Assembly (NCBI RefSeq): GCF_019083805.1 | Contig: NZ_JAHRDV010000001.1 | Coordinates: 372,001 to 436,000 of the forward strand | Reading direction: 5' to 3' | Length of the DNA stretch: 64,000 bases | DNA from: Acetobacter estunensis | GTDB lineage: Bacteria; Pseudomonadota; Alphaproteobacteria; Acetobacterales; Acetobacteraceae | In this document: positions 43,154-51,529 of the stretch, piece by piece | Layout of the letters: each line of letters starts with the position of its first letter | Position numbering within the stretch: the first letter of the stretch is position 1 | The notes under the pieces: model-generated | Databases searched by the model: none | What the model saw: the letters and a program-made list of their open reading frames with translations, nothing else | What the model was told of the DNA's origin: nothing | Program-made: the position numbers and the translations under genes

Positions 43154-44776
43154 GTGGGCCAGAGAAGTTCGAAACCATTCTGGATGCGAGATTATAAAAA
43201 AGCCGCATACAACCGCCGTTATTATCGACGCAAGAAGGCGGAAAAACAGGCGGGATCACTTCTCGGCGGAGCGGTAATGCTTGGCATTGCGGTAGCAATA
43301 TTTGGCCATTCCACCAGTAGTCCTAAAAAAGCAGCGGCCCAGCCTCTCGCATCCAATGCAGTCATCAACACGGCTGCACCCCATATCGTCTCTTACCATC
43401 CCGATTTTGACTGCTCGCGTGTCAGTCAAAGTGACACTATTGCCGTCATGCTGTGCCAGAACAGTGATGCAGCCAAGCACGAACTGATGTTCGATCAGAC
43501 CTATTACGCCCTACGCCAAGTTGTAGGAAAATCAGGGTGGAAATCCCTCAAGCGTGAGGCGATTGCTGACCAAGAATTCGCAGATTGTCTGAATAACGTC
43601 GGGCAAGTAAATGTCAGCCAGCCTACGGCAGACCCGGCTTGCTATATCGAGAAAATAGACTCAATTACGGCAAAATACCAAAAACGCTTGCACGGTGGGG
43701 CTCTCGAAGAGGCGCAAAGGCCAATCGACGAACATATATTCCTCCAACAACGCCTTGTTGATCTTCACTATCTTCCTGCGGGAACCGTCGCAGACGGCGT
43801 CTACGGGGAGGCAACGCGCAAAGCTATCATTGCGTGGGAGCAGGATCACAATATCTCGCCGGCCGATGGCTTTCTTTCGAACGCTGCCGCTGCTCTTTTG
43901 ATCACGGGAGTCCCAGCTACAGATAATGCATCGACATTTCCCCCAGCGCCTTCGCCCATTGACGGGGCAGCCTCTCCTTTGTCGACGACCTACAATTCTA
44001 CTACATCGGCATCAGACACGAGTGGTGGCGGCTTTATATTGCTTATTTTTATTATTGTCTGCGCCTGCATTGGAGGACTATTCTTCTGGATCAAAACAAA
44101 AAACACGAAAATGGCGTGGAATTTTGTTTCCAGTGAAATCAACTCACAGAAGAAGAATCTTCAAATACAATACGCTCAGAAAACACTACCTGATAGGTAT
44201 GGTACGATCAGTTATGATGCTTGGTCAAAGGAAGTCGCTTTTTTCGCATCAACGCGACTTATGCCTATTCTGGATAACCGAGGCCTTTCAAAATATTGGA
44301 AGTCGATTGCAAGTCGTGCAGTCACCCTCATAAATCAGCTAGCACGAGAGCCGCTGCCCATATCTGCAGTGCAGGACACTTATGTTAGCGATCCAAGCAT
44401 ATACGATCCCCGTATGGATCCATTCGACTACGAGCAATACTGCGCCCTGCTTCTTCGGGCGGATGGATGGGAGGCACACGCCACCCAAAAGAGCGGCGAT
44501 CAAGGCGCAGATGTCATCGCCACAAAGGAAGGATGCAAGATTGTCGTACAGTGCAAGCTGTATTCAAAATCAGTCGGCAATGACGCTGTCCAGCAAGCCT
44601 TTACGGCACGCACACACACCGGATCAGCCGCTGCTATCGTCGCCACAAATTCGACCTTCACAAAAGCTGCATATGAAGCCTCTGCAACAACGGGTGTGTT
44701 CCTGATTCACCACGCCCAGCTTGTAGAAACGTGTGATCGGATTTTGTCACATTACAAAATGCAGCACGTATCATGA
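43154..44776 (+). CDS. Membrane-spanning LprI/peptidoglycan-binding/Mrr nuclease fusion
   Basis: A 540-residue protein from GTG 43154 (AAAGGGGG upstream). Seen in order: a very basic N-terminus (residues about 10-31), a membrane helix (about 34-51), then a predicted periplasmic part with Cys at about 87, 101, 145 and 163 in a pattern like the lysozyme-inhibitor LprI N-terminal domain (DUF1311). Next come a peptidoglycan-binding-1-like repeat (about 195-252, LQQRLVDLHYLPAGTVADGV), a Ser/Thr/Pro linker, a second helix (about 293-313) and a cytoplasmic part. The last 120 residues are an Mrr-type restriction endonuclease domain: FDYEQYCALLLRADGWEA, GDQGADVIA and IVVQCKLYSK give the Asp...Gln-x-Lys active site. 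It could sense cell-wall damage and cut DNA; that is inference. Domain calls are by eye. Confidence 0.78.
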   Translation: MGQRSSKPFWMRDYKKAAYNRRYYRRKKAEKQAGSLLGGAVMLGIAVAIFGHSTSSPKKAAAQPLASNAVINTAAPHIVSYHPDFDCSRVSQSDTIAVMLCQNSDAAKHELMFDQTYYALRQVVGKSGWKSLKREAIADQEFADCLNNVGQVNVSQPTADPACYIEKIDSITAKYQKRLHGGALEEAQRPIDEHIFLQQRLVDLHYLPAGTVADGVYGEATRKAIIAWEQDHNISPADGFLSNAAAALLITGVPATDNASTFPPAPSPIDGAASPLSTTYNSTTSASDTSGGGFILLIFIIVCACIGGLFFWIKTKNTKMAWNFVSSEINSQKKNLQIQYAQKTLPDRYGTISYDAWSKEVAFFASTRLMPILDNRGLSKYWKSIASRAVTLINQLAREPLPISAVQDTYVSDPSIYDPRMDPFDYEQYCALLLRADGWEAHATQKSGDQGADVIATKEGCKIVVQCKLYSKSVGNDAVQQAFTARTHTGSAAAIVATNSTFTKAAYEASATTGVFLIHHAQLVETCDRILSHYKMQHVS

Positions 44777-45439
44777 AAGCACCAAGGACCGTTCCATGCC
44801 GTCGCCGAAACGGTATTCGACGAATATGACATCGACGGATGTTTCCCCGAACAAGGCGATGATGCTGGCCGATATAGGGATCCCATTATGGCGACGCGCT
44901 TTGCCAAGTCGCGGCACGCTATCCCCCCATGACCAACCAATGGAGAGCATCGCCTTCACGCGGCAAAGGTCAAAGCTACGAACAGACGAGCATTGTGTTC
45001 GGGACGCATGGGTGCGATGTGCGTCCCGCGAGCGTAGAGTTCGTTGCTGAGAATGAAAACCGAAATGAGGCGAGAATGAAACGGGCTCCGATACTGGCTG
45101 CAATGACGATGCTCGCCTCTTTCCGTGTCATGGTCGCGCTCTGTGTGGCACTGGTTCTCGCGCCTCTCCCTGCCACGGCACGTGGGCCATAACCTCCCGC
45201 TCTCCCGCCGACAAGTGAGACTACCCCTTATGTCGAGCCGGACGAAGGTCAGCTTCTGGAGCATAGGCACTACACGAACCGCGCGATGGCCGAGTGATTC
45301 ATTCTCCTGCTCACACGCGCAACGGAGCATCGCCTCCGGGCGCGTCCGCCAAGTGTGGCGACGGGTCGTTCAGCTTCAGTCAGCATCACCGCGGCACATG
45401 CTCACGGCACGGTGGGGTAGATCAGTGGCTCTAGGTGGA
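44777..45439. other. Intergenic region with possible gene remnant
   Basis: This 663-bp stretch has no clear gene. Directly after the nuclease stop the same frame stays open for 51 codons to TGA 44930-44932 and reads like real protein (ETVFDEYDIDGCFPEQGDDA), but has no suitable start, so it may be a decayed gene or lost C-terminus. A 38-codon frame at 45076-45192 is listed separately. Other frames look random. Confidence 0.4.
45076..45192 (+). CDS. Possible 38-residue signal-peptide-like peptide
   Basis: The frame begins MKRAPILAAMTMLASFRVMV and ends PATARGP; it is a basic start plus hydrophobic core plus Ala-x-Ala-like end, like a signal peptide with no mature protein. GAGGCGAG precedes the ATG. 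It may be a small membrane peptide, or the 5' remnant of a lost secreted gene. Weak evidence. Confidence 0.25.
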   Translation: MKRAPILAAMTMLASFRVMVALCVALVLAPLPATARGP

Positions 45440-46390
45440 TCAGTGCGCGGAAGCACTCTCCCGCACCACATCCAGTATCTGCTGCGCAACGAGAGCATGA
45501 GCACGTCGTGTCGGATGATATTCGTCCCACCAGAGATGGGCGTCTGGATCGCCGCAAACCTTGCCGGGTGCAGGAAGCGTGGGCTGACATGGATGGACAA
45601 CATCTGACAGACGTTCTGGCTGGGTATTTGCGAGAAGCTTCTCGGTCGCGTTGCTCCATGAGAACCAGATGATGCGTGATCCCGCAGATGCTGTGATCGG
45701 CTCGATAGCGGTCTGCGCACGCCGATCGTATTCGGCCTGAAAAGCGCGCGCTTCCGCCGCAGCATGAGGGTCTTTCGCAACCGCCGGCACGCGGTCGAGA
45801 CTGTAGGCACCGAAGATCAGGAAATGCCGCGCCCCGTGCTGCTGGAGAAGTTCGATAGCTCCCTTCATCTCCTGGGCGCATTGCTCAGCGATTGCCGGGA
45901 GCGGCTGCGGCGTAGCCATATCTTCGTGGAGAAAGATATCGTTGGCGGAGGCGCCGAGAACGTACAGGGCGGCTGGATCAAGACGGGGTCTGGCGTAAAT
46001 GAATGACAACACCTGCCCCCGTAGACCGGTGTCCCGCCAGCCGTCCAGCCATGTGTAATAATTCCCGCTACCACATCGTGCACCACCGACCGCTACATTC
46101 TCGATGGGAGTCCCCATCTTGTTGGCCAAGTCCTCAACCGCAGTCGGGCCATTGCTCCACCGTCCTCTCCAATAGAGCCCCGTTTTATCATCCGCAGGGA
46201 GCATCACCGCCTGGGGAATCTTGGCATTAACGGCTTCATTGGAAACGGTGCGTGAGGCGCCACTGTCGCTATAGCTGTCACCGAAAACATAGAGCCGACT
46301 GAATGGGGTTTCGGCCGCACTAGTTGGCATCGCCAGTATCGTTGAAACCATGGCCGAGACCGCACTGAAGAGAGCAAGACTGCGACGCAT
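45440..46390 (-). CDS. Secreted SGNH/GDSL hydrolase
   Basis: A 316-residue esterase/lipase-like protein with a signal peptide (about 1-25, ending TSAAE). The SGNH blocks are present: FGDSYSDSG (nucleophile Ser), VAVGGARCG (block II Gly), GASANDIF (block III Asn) and DEYHPTRRAH (catalytic Asp and His). It resembles GDSL lipases that act on esters outside the cell. It is cargo of the element, not in an operon. Substrate unknown; polysaccharide deacetylation or lipid cleavage are possible. Confidence 0.87.
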   Translation of the reverse strand: MRRSLALFSAVSAMVSTILAMPTSAAETPFSRLYVFGDSYSDSGASRTVSNEAVNAKIPQAVMLPADDKTGLYWRGRWSNGPTAVEDLANKMGTPIENVAVGGARCGSGNYYTWLDGWRDTGLRGQVLSFIYARPRLDPAALYVLGASANDIFLHEDMATPQPLPAIAEQCAQEMKGAIELLQQHGARHFLIFGAYSLDRVPAVAKDPHAAAEARAFQAEYDRRAQTAIEPITASAGSRIIWFSWSNATEKLLANTQPERLSDVVHPCQPTLPAPGKVCGDPDAHLWWDEYHPTRRAHALVAQQILDVVRESASAH

Positions 46391-46593
46391 GACGGTGGCT
46401 CCATACCGGTTCTATTTTACCAGGACAGGCTGGGCTCATTGCCGCTGCTGGAGATAGAACAAAAACGTCATCCAACGATGGTGACTGAGGTTATTCACGT
46501 CGCAATATCGTCTCCAAAAATCGTACCGTTTTCGGTCCGGACGATGGCGAATAAATCGCTCACATTGTGGAACGAGAGGGACGTGTCAAAACC

Positions 46594-46840
46594 CACTTGA
46601 GACCTGTCCCGAGAGAGACGTCAGAGGAGACTTGCACCACTGTGCGCCATTCACTTGAGACATGCTCCGAGAGGGGCTGTTTCAACCGATGCGCCATTTT
46701 GCGCCATCCACTTGAGACATGATCTGGACGGGTCGTTTTCGACGTTGCGCCATTTTGCGCCATCCACTTGAGACATGGTCTGGACGGGTCGTTTTCGACG
46801 TTGCGCCAAATTGCGCCATCCACTTGAGACATAGATCTGT
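46594..46840. repeat. Five tandem repeats of 56-58 bp
   Basis: The core CACTTGAGAC begins at 46594, 46652, 46709, 46765 and 46821 (spacing 58, 57, 56, 56). The middle copies are nearly identical and also share CTGGACGGGTCGTTTTCGAC and TTGCGCCA repeated twice. Outer copies decay. Reiterated TGTCTCAAGTGG...TGGCGCAA sequences are reminiscent of the multiple terminal repeats of IS21-family elements, but no istA/istB gene is present. Other possibilities are iterons or protein-binding arrays. Confidence 0.85.
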
Positions 46841-47242
46841 CGGCTCTTTAGCCACGCCAGAAAGCTGGAGAAGAGGCGGTGATTCAGGGAGCGATTACGC
46901 CTCAAAATGTCGGGTCAAGCCAGGACATTGATTTTTATATGTAATTTCTCGCGAGAGACATTTGTCTTGCTGTCGTCAAGCGTAACCACTTTGCGATATT
47001 TCTGTGAAATGTCAGCCAGTTAGGTGGAGACAGTAGAGGGCGCCATTTCCGAAAAAGTGCAACGCTTGCGAACAGTATCAATGACGGGAGAATATCGCGC
47101 ACAAGCTCGCATTTATGGCTGTTTCAGAGCCAGCTAGATCCGTAACACCCACTTGCGCCAAGCGTAACATTTTGTCGGAAGTTATGGGGGGAGTGCTCCA
47201 AGCACGCAATTGAGGTCGCCTGCTGCAGGCTCCTCTAGTGTG

Positions 47243-47272
47243 AGGGGTGACCCCGAAAACCGTGTCACCCCT
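47243..47272. other. Hairpin AGGGGTGAC/GTCACCCCT
   Basis: A perfect 9-bp stem with a 12-nt loop in noncoding DNA, 118 bp beyond the minus-strand gene that ends at 47390. There is no T run. It may be a structured 3' end or protein site. Confidence 0.4.
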
Positions 47273-47389
47273 GATGCTCGGGGGTCGCGAGGCAGAAATA
47301 CGGAGAGCACTCCGACCGAGAGCGAACAAACGGCCGCATTGGGTAGACCTTGTCCGATATGTGCCCAGGCGAAGAACGGTGCGGCCGCG

Positions 47390-47710
47390 TCAAGACTGGA
47401 TGCTCATCCGCGAAAGACGCCTCAGTTGTGCGACGTCACCTTGGACGCTTTGGTGCTGCCTGTAGGTAGACGTGGCAGCATTTTGCTTCGACGGCCAATT
47501 CCTGAGGGGGGGAGCTTTAGCAGGGCGTCCCGCACTCTCGGACAATAGGCGATACACTCGGTACCAATGGTCCACGACATCAGTGAGGCCAAGCTGGTGT
47601 GCTCGCTCCAGCCGGTCAGCAGCCACACTTCGGGCAGACAAGCCATGTAGTCCGACGAGACGGCCGGCTTCATCTTCTGGCGAGAGATTTTCCTTTTTCG
47701 AGTCTTTCAT
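47390..47710 (-). CDS. Small hypothetical protein
   Basis: Not recognised. The 106-residue product begins MKDSKKENLSPEDEAGRLVG and has a helical, charged N-terminal half (LSARSVAADRLERAHQLGL). The second half is less protein-like, so the C-terminus could have been shifted by an indel. A very good ribosome-binding site GGAGGTGAAG stands before ATG 47710, which supports real expression. It is alone between two noncoding stretches. Confidence 0.55.
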   Translation of the reverse strand: MKDSKKENLSPEDEAGRLVGLHGLSARSVAADRLERAHQLGLTDVVDHWYRVYRLLSESAGRPAKAPPLRNWPSKQNAATSTYRQHQSVQGDVAQLRRLSRMSIQS

Positions 47711-48186
47711 CTTCACCTCCAAAACCAATCGTGCGGAGTGATGGTGAATGAAGGGTTAATTGTGTGTGCGTCTCACAGTCCGTTTACCGATGTTGGTTAT
47801 CGCTTATTTCGATGTTCGTTAAACGCGATCACGTGAGGATTTCCGGCAGAGCGGCATTGCATGCCGTCCCTTCCGTGATTTTCACAAGGGCGGTCAAAGT
47901 CGAGTTGGATCAACCATTTTCTCTCGCGCAGTGAAGTGTTCTGGCGGTAACGCTGCCACCATCTGCACATCATTTTCCGCTATCAAAGATTTGAGGCGCA
48001 TCAGGATTGCTGCGTCAGCTGTTCAAAGCGTCCAGAAACTCTTGGGTGCTGAACTGTTTTTGCTCGCACACCCAAGATCCGCTCAATCTGACTTAACAGT
48101 TCCAGACACTCATGACGCCGTAATCTATTGGACAAATAGGCGAGATGCGGGTCTGGGGGAATTTCCCAAGACTTCGTAGGGAGAGT
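47711..48186. other. Intergenic region, nothing recognised
   Basis: The 476-bp stretch has one GTG-started frame (47931-48179) without any family likeness or good ribosome-binding site. Otherwise it presumably carries the promoter of the small gene to its left. Confidence 0.35.
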
Positions 48187-49077
48187 TCAGGCAGCAGAAG
48201 AGATGTCCGGCAGATCCCGACATAGATCGCTGCAATCCGCACAAGCATCATCCCTCAGGCGCTTGATAACCTGATGCCATTTCTCTTGATCGGCGGCCAA
48301 ACGGCCAAGATGCTGACTCGCAATTATTCCCATATCGAGCTGGAAGCCCTGCGAAGCCGCCAAGACGTGATTCGAGACGGTTAGATTTTTCTCAGCGTAG
48401 ACTGGCTTCTCTGAAATAGAGGAAGCAGCGTAATCACATTGGTGGAACTGCTGGCGTGTCAGAGCCAATAAAGACACCGCGGCTTCGACGTACTGTGCAA
48501 ATATATTTCGGATGCGGGAAGCTTCAATTTCCGCGACATAGGACATCACTCGTTGAAGTGCATCCTCTCGGCTTTGCGCCAATCCTTCCAACTCATGACG
48601 CACAGCACGAGCCTCTTCGCGTCGTCGCTCAGCACAGCTTTCTGCCACGATAATCTGGCGCTCTAGCCCATCCAATTCACGCTTGCGAGTTGCTAGATGT
48701 TCCGGGAGTTCAGAGAGTGCCGTATGCCCGTCAGTGGTAAGGCTGGCTTCAATCTCCTGCTGGTAGAACGCATCGATCTCATCGTTCACGCCAGAGAGGG
48801 CTCCCCGACGTTCCTTGAGATCGGCGGCAATACGCTCAGCCTTGTCCGCAGTTTCCTGCTTGGCATGGTAGTCCGCCAGTAGCCCTGCACGCGCGTCCTG
48901 AAGGTGCTTCAGTGCGATCCGCTTTTCCGTAAGCGGATCGGAAGCCGTCCCAGTCTGCAACTCGGACTTCATGGGGACGATAGAGGGCAACTCCTCGCCA
49001 AACTGACGCGGCTCAGCGGTTTGCGACTCATCTTGCTTCCCGCGTAGCAGGGATGGAAGACCGGAAATCTTGATCAT
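48187..49077 (-). CDS. Coiled-coil hypothetical protein
   Basis: A 296-residue soluble protein starting MIKISGLPSLLRGKQDES. Residues about 45-200 are strongly heptad-like (KRIALKHLQDARAGLLADYH, RKRELDGLERQIIVAESCAE, RREEARAVRHELEGLAQS), so a long coiled coil is likely. The end holds clustered Cys (DDACADCSDLC), a possible metal site. GGAGCCTC precedes the ATG. It is third in the run HTH protein, basic protein, coiled-coil protein downstream of the integrase. Function unknown; scaffolding or DNA-associated roles are guesses. Confidence 0.68.
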   Translation of the reverse strand: MIKISGLPSLLRGKQDESQTAEPRQFGEELPSIVPMKSELQTGTASDPLTEKRIALKHLQDARAGLLADYHAKQETADKAERIAADLKERRGALSGVNDEIDAFYQQEIEASLTTDGHTALSELPEHLATRKRELDGLERQIIVAESCAERRREEARAVRHELEGLAQSREDALQRVMSYVAEIEASRIRNIFAQYVEAAVSLLALTRQQFHQCDYAASSISEKPVYAEKNLTVSNHVLAASQGFQLDMGIIASQHLGRLAADQEKWHQVIKRLRDDACADCSDLCRDLPDISSAA

Positions 49078-49151
49078 ATTGAGGCTCCATGAGGAGGGTT
49101 TTTGCCGCGCAGGGACAAACCCCATCGGTGAGAGTGGCGAAGTGCTGAATT

Positions 49152-49511
49152 TCAGGATCCGTGGCGGCGCTTGGCCAAGGCGAGCATTCGTTCGCCAGGT
49201 GAGGCAGCGGCTAACTGGGAGCGTCCAGAGCATTCCTTTGCCTCAGCTTGGCGCACATGAGCAGCGACAAGCCGGTGGCCTGGCGAATGATCATTTTTCG
49301 TCACGACCGTAGATATTGCTGGCGCTTCTCGTGCCTGATCCCGGATCGGTCTTGCGGCTTCATGGGCAGCGACAAGCCGCGCACCGGCGGACGGCTGTCT
49401 TTCGTTCAGGTGCAGGAAGCGACTGCTGAAGCCTTTATTGTCGGCAGCAGCTTGATGCTTTCGGGCCGCAGTCGCCTTACGCTTCCGCAAGTAGGAAAAT
49501 GGACTGTTCAT
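49152..49511 (-). CDS. Basic low-complexity hypothetical protein
   Basis: Not recognised. The 119-residue product is rich in Arg, Ala and His, probably disordered, and contains a repeated motif (GARLVAAHEA and GHRLVAAHVRQ). Its ATG overlaps the stop of the HTH gene (ATGA), so it is translationally coupled to a likely excisionase. It could bind DNA. Confidence 0.55.
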   Translation of the reverse strand: MNSPFSYLRKRKATAARKHQAAADNKGFSSRFLHLNERQPSAGARLVAAHEAARPIRDQAREAPAISTVVTKNDHSPGHRLVAAHVRQAEAKECSGRSQLAAASPGERMLALAKRRHGS

Positions 49512-49708
49512 GCGTGGATGGTTCCGGTCTGCGGAACGACGCTACGGCGAAGCCAAGCACGGAAGTGATCTTCGCGGATGAACACGCGGCCCCCAATGCG
49601 CGTCATGTCCGGTCCGATATTGTCCGCCAGGTAACGACGCATTGTGCGGGGATGAACCCGTGCAAGACGCGCCGTTTCATCGACCGAAAGCAGGCTTGGG
49701 TTCTTCAC
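49508..49708 (-). CDS. Excisionase-like HTH protein
   Basis: A 66-residue MerR-type HTH protein from GTG 49708 (GGGAGCG upstream): LLSVDETARLARVHPRTMRR forms the helix-turn-helix and RIGGRVFIREDHFRAWLRR the wing and helix 2. Size and place just downstream of the integrase fit an excisionase (Xis). A longer frame to 49816 has an unlikely Pro/Phe-rich start and is not used. Confidence 0.75.
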   Translation of the reverse strand: MKNPSLLSVDETARLARVHPRTMRRYLADNIGPDMTRIGGRVFIREDHFRAWLRRSVVPQTGTIHA

Positions 49709-49881
49709 CGAAATCGCTCCCTTGTGTGGTGGTGAAAGCGATATTCGATGGGCGCAGAATGATGACAAGAGAGGGCGAAACGGGGCGTTTCTGGTTAGAA
49801 ATGCACCGAAACGCATGGCGACGAATCAAGCCGCATGGTGCCGCATTGCCGCTTTAGATTAAGTTTTTGTAATCAATCGAA

Positions 49882-51189
49882 TCAGCGCCGCAGCGGAACG
49901 ACTTTGCCATCCGAAGGCTCATTCCCATGTTTTTCCGCCACATTCAGCACGTGCCGAGCCCATGTATCCAGCGCCACTGCCCGTTCCGTCAGAAACTCGT
50001 GACGCTGATAAACGGCAGCGACGCCTTTGATGGCTCCCTGGACATGGTTTAGCACCCGATCGGCGACATGATGCCCGATCCCGAGCCGTGCCATGACTGT
50101 TACGCCGGTGCGCCGAAGATCATGGAGCCGCCAGTCTGTGGTGGCCAAGGACGAAGCATTTTTTCTGAGTGAACGAGCGGCTTCCGTCATCAGCTCTTCC
50201 AGCTTGGTTTTGGTCTTGGAAAACCCCGAGATGGGCGTGCGACCATTGCTGGTGAAGACGAAAGGCGAGGGGCCGTTGCTCTCCGGATCCAGCTGCCTGG
50301 GCAGATTGGTGAGGATCTGTCGGGTCGGCTCGGAAAGGTGGACGATATGCGCGCGTCCATTTTTTGCTCTCTCAGCTGGAATCGTCCAGTGAGTCATCTC
50401 CGCATCCAACTCCGCCCATTTCATGCCGGCCACCTCGTCCCGCCGTTGTAGCGTCAGGGTAAGCAACTGGATGAAGGGGCCGAACGGATAAGCAAGCCGA
50501 CCGGCTGCGGTCCAAAGCTCGCGAAGCTCGACATCTGTCAGCACGCGATCTCGCGAGGTATCGCGACCCTCCATGGTAACCGAGGTGAAGGGGTTGGTCG
50601 GAACGAGATTGCGCTTTTCAGCCCAGCCGAACATGGCGCGTCCGAGCGCATGAAGCCGTCGTGCTGCCACGGGATGGCGGGAAGTCAGATCATCGAGTTG
50701 CACCTGTAGCTCGGTCGTAGAGATGGAGCGGGCTGGACGCTCCAATAGGACAGACAGGCCGGAGCGCAGGCGAGCAGGAGCTTCCTTACGATAGGAGGGG
50801 CTTCGATCAGACAGAGGGCCGGTCTGCCACCGATCGATCAGCACATCCAGCGTCAGGGCGTCGGCAGCAGCTTCCGCCGTACGTCGCACCATTTCGGCCT
50901 GGGCGGCCAGCGCGCGGGCTTTTCTTTCCCCGAGCGGATCACCGCCAGCCAGCACTCGTCCACGAGCCTCCTCGGCCAGTCTACGAGCTTGAGCAGGTGT
51001 CAGGTCGCCATAAGGCCCCAGAACCAGTCGTCGCACGCGACCGGCAAAGCGATATTGAAACAGGAACACCTTGCTCCCTGCCTCGGTCACTCGGATCCCG
51101 AAGCCTCGAAGTTCCTCATCCATGAACATGGCGTCCCGCTTCCCTGGCGGGCAGGCGAGAGCGTCTATTTCCCGTTTTGTGAGCTTCAT
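49882..51189 (-). CDS. int: P4-type tyrosine integrase
   Basis: A 435-residue integrase of the DUF4102/P4 group that uses tRNA genes. The N-terminal arm-binding domain (MKLTKREIDALACPPGKRDA, GFGIRVTEAGSKVFLFQYR) precedes the core-binding domain and the catalytic domain: Arg in LTLQRRDEVAGM, Lys near AKNGRAHIVHLS, HDLRRTG (His-x-x-Arg), LNHVQG (His) and VYQRHEF (Tyr). ATG 51189 is the family start. It reads away from attR, 340 bp distant, with octamer repeats directly in its promoter region. Confidence 0.95.
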   Translation of the reverse strand: MKLTKREIDALACPPGKRDAMFMDEELRGFGIRVTEAGSKVFLFQYRFAGRVRRLVLGPYGDLTPAQARRLAEEARGRVLAGGDPLGERKARALAAQAEMVRRTAEAAADALTLDVLIDRWQTGPLSDRSPSYRKEAPARLRSGLSVLLERPARSISTTELQVQLDDLTSRHPVAARRLHALGRAMFGWAEKRNLVPTNPFTSVTMEGRDTSRDRVLTDVELRELWTAAGRLAYPFGPFIQLLTLTLQRRDEVAGMKWAELDAEMTHWTIPAERAKNGRAHIVHLSEPTRQILTNLPRQLDPESNGPSPFVFTSNGRTPISGFSKTKTKLEELMTEAARSLRKNASSLATTDWRLHDLRRTGVTVMARLGIGHHVADRVLNHVQGAIKGVAAVYQRHEFLTERAVALDTWARHVLNVAEKHGNEPSDGKVVPLRR

Positions 51190-51201
51190 CGGCAAGCCGT
51201 C

Positions 51202-51326
51202 GTTACACCTGTTACACCTTCGAAAACGCAAGGTGTAACGCTGTGGGTGACAAAAAACACAATAAAATCAATATAATATATATGTGTGTTACACAAGTTA
51301 CACAGTTACACCTACATTAGTGTAAC
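51202..51326 (+). repeat. GTTACACC/GGTGTAAC octamer cluster, right end
   Basis: GTTACACC at 51202, 51211 and 51305, GGTGTAAC at 51232, near copies GTTACACA at 51288 and 51297, and AGTGTAAC at 51319, flanking an AT-rich core (about 51250-51290). The same octamer is clustered at 34327-34440. The AT-rich core plus iterons looks like a replication origin, and the array also overlaps the integrase promoter. Confidence 0.78.
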
Positions 51327-51379
51327 TCCCTGAATTTTCCCATGCTCCGGGCTTATCTTGGAGCATGTCATTGGATTTT

Positions 51380-51400
51380 CCGGACTCAATCCGGACTCAT
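51380..51400 (+). repeat. Doubled CCGGACTCA motif, right end
   Basis: It is identical, in the same orientation, to 33878-33898 and lies 130 bp inside attR. Shared only by the two ends as far as I can see, so a recombination-protein site is likely. Confidence 0.7.
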
Positions 51401-51529
51401 CTGAAAGTGCAATCGGGGCGTTTCTGTGCGGCTGGGTTCGTAACCGCGACATTCACTGTCCACCGTAACCATTTGATATTGCGACTGTATGCGGTTCGGT
51501 GCGTTTCAGTGTGTATTTAGAGCACGAGT

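Larger units (their letters stand above)
46391..47389. other. Noncoding 1-kb region of the element
   Basis: No open frame here looks like a protein; frames over the tandem repeats only appear long because of the repeats. It holds the five-copy repeat array (46594-46840) and a hairpin (47243-47272). Confidence 0.55.

Noticed and set aside
44733-45607. Overlapping frames of 60-160 codons after the nuclease gene
   Set aside because: Mutually overlapping, poor starts, no recognisable domains, except the small items listed as low confidence.
46560-46905. Two frames (90 and 84 codons) over the tandem repeats
   Set aside because: They exist only because the 56-58-bp repeat lacks stops in some frames; the peptide is repetitive and has no family.
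47931-48179. 82-codon GTG frame
   Set aside because: No ribosome-binding site or family; left as intergenic.
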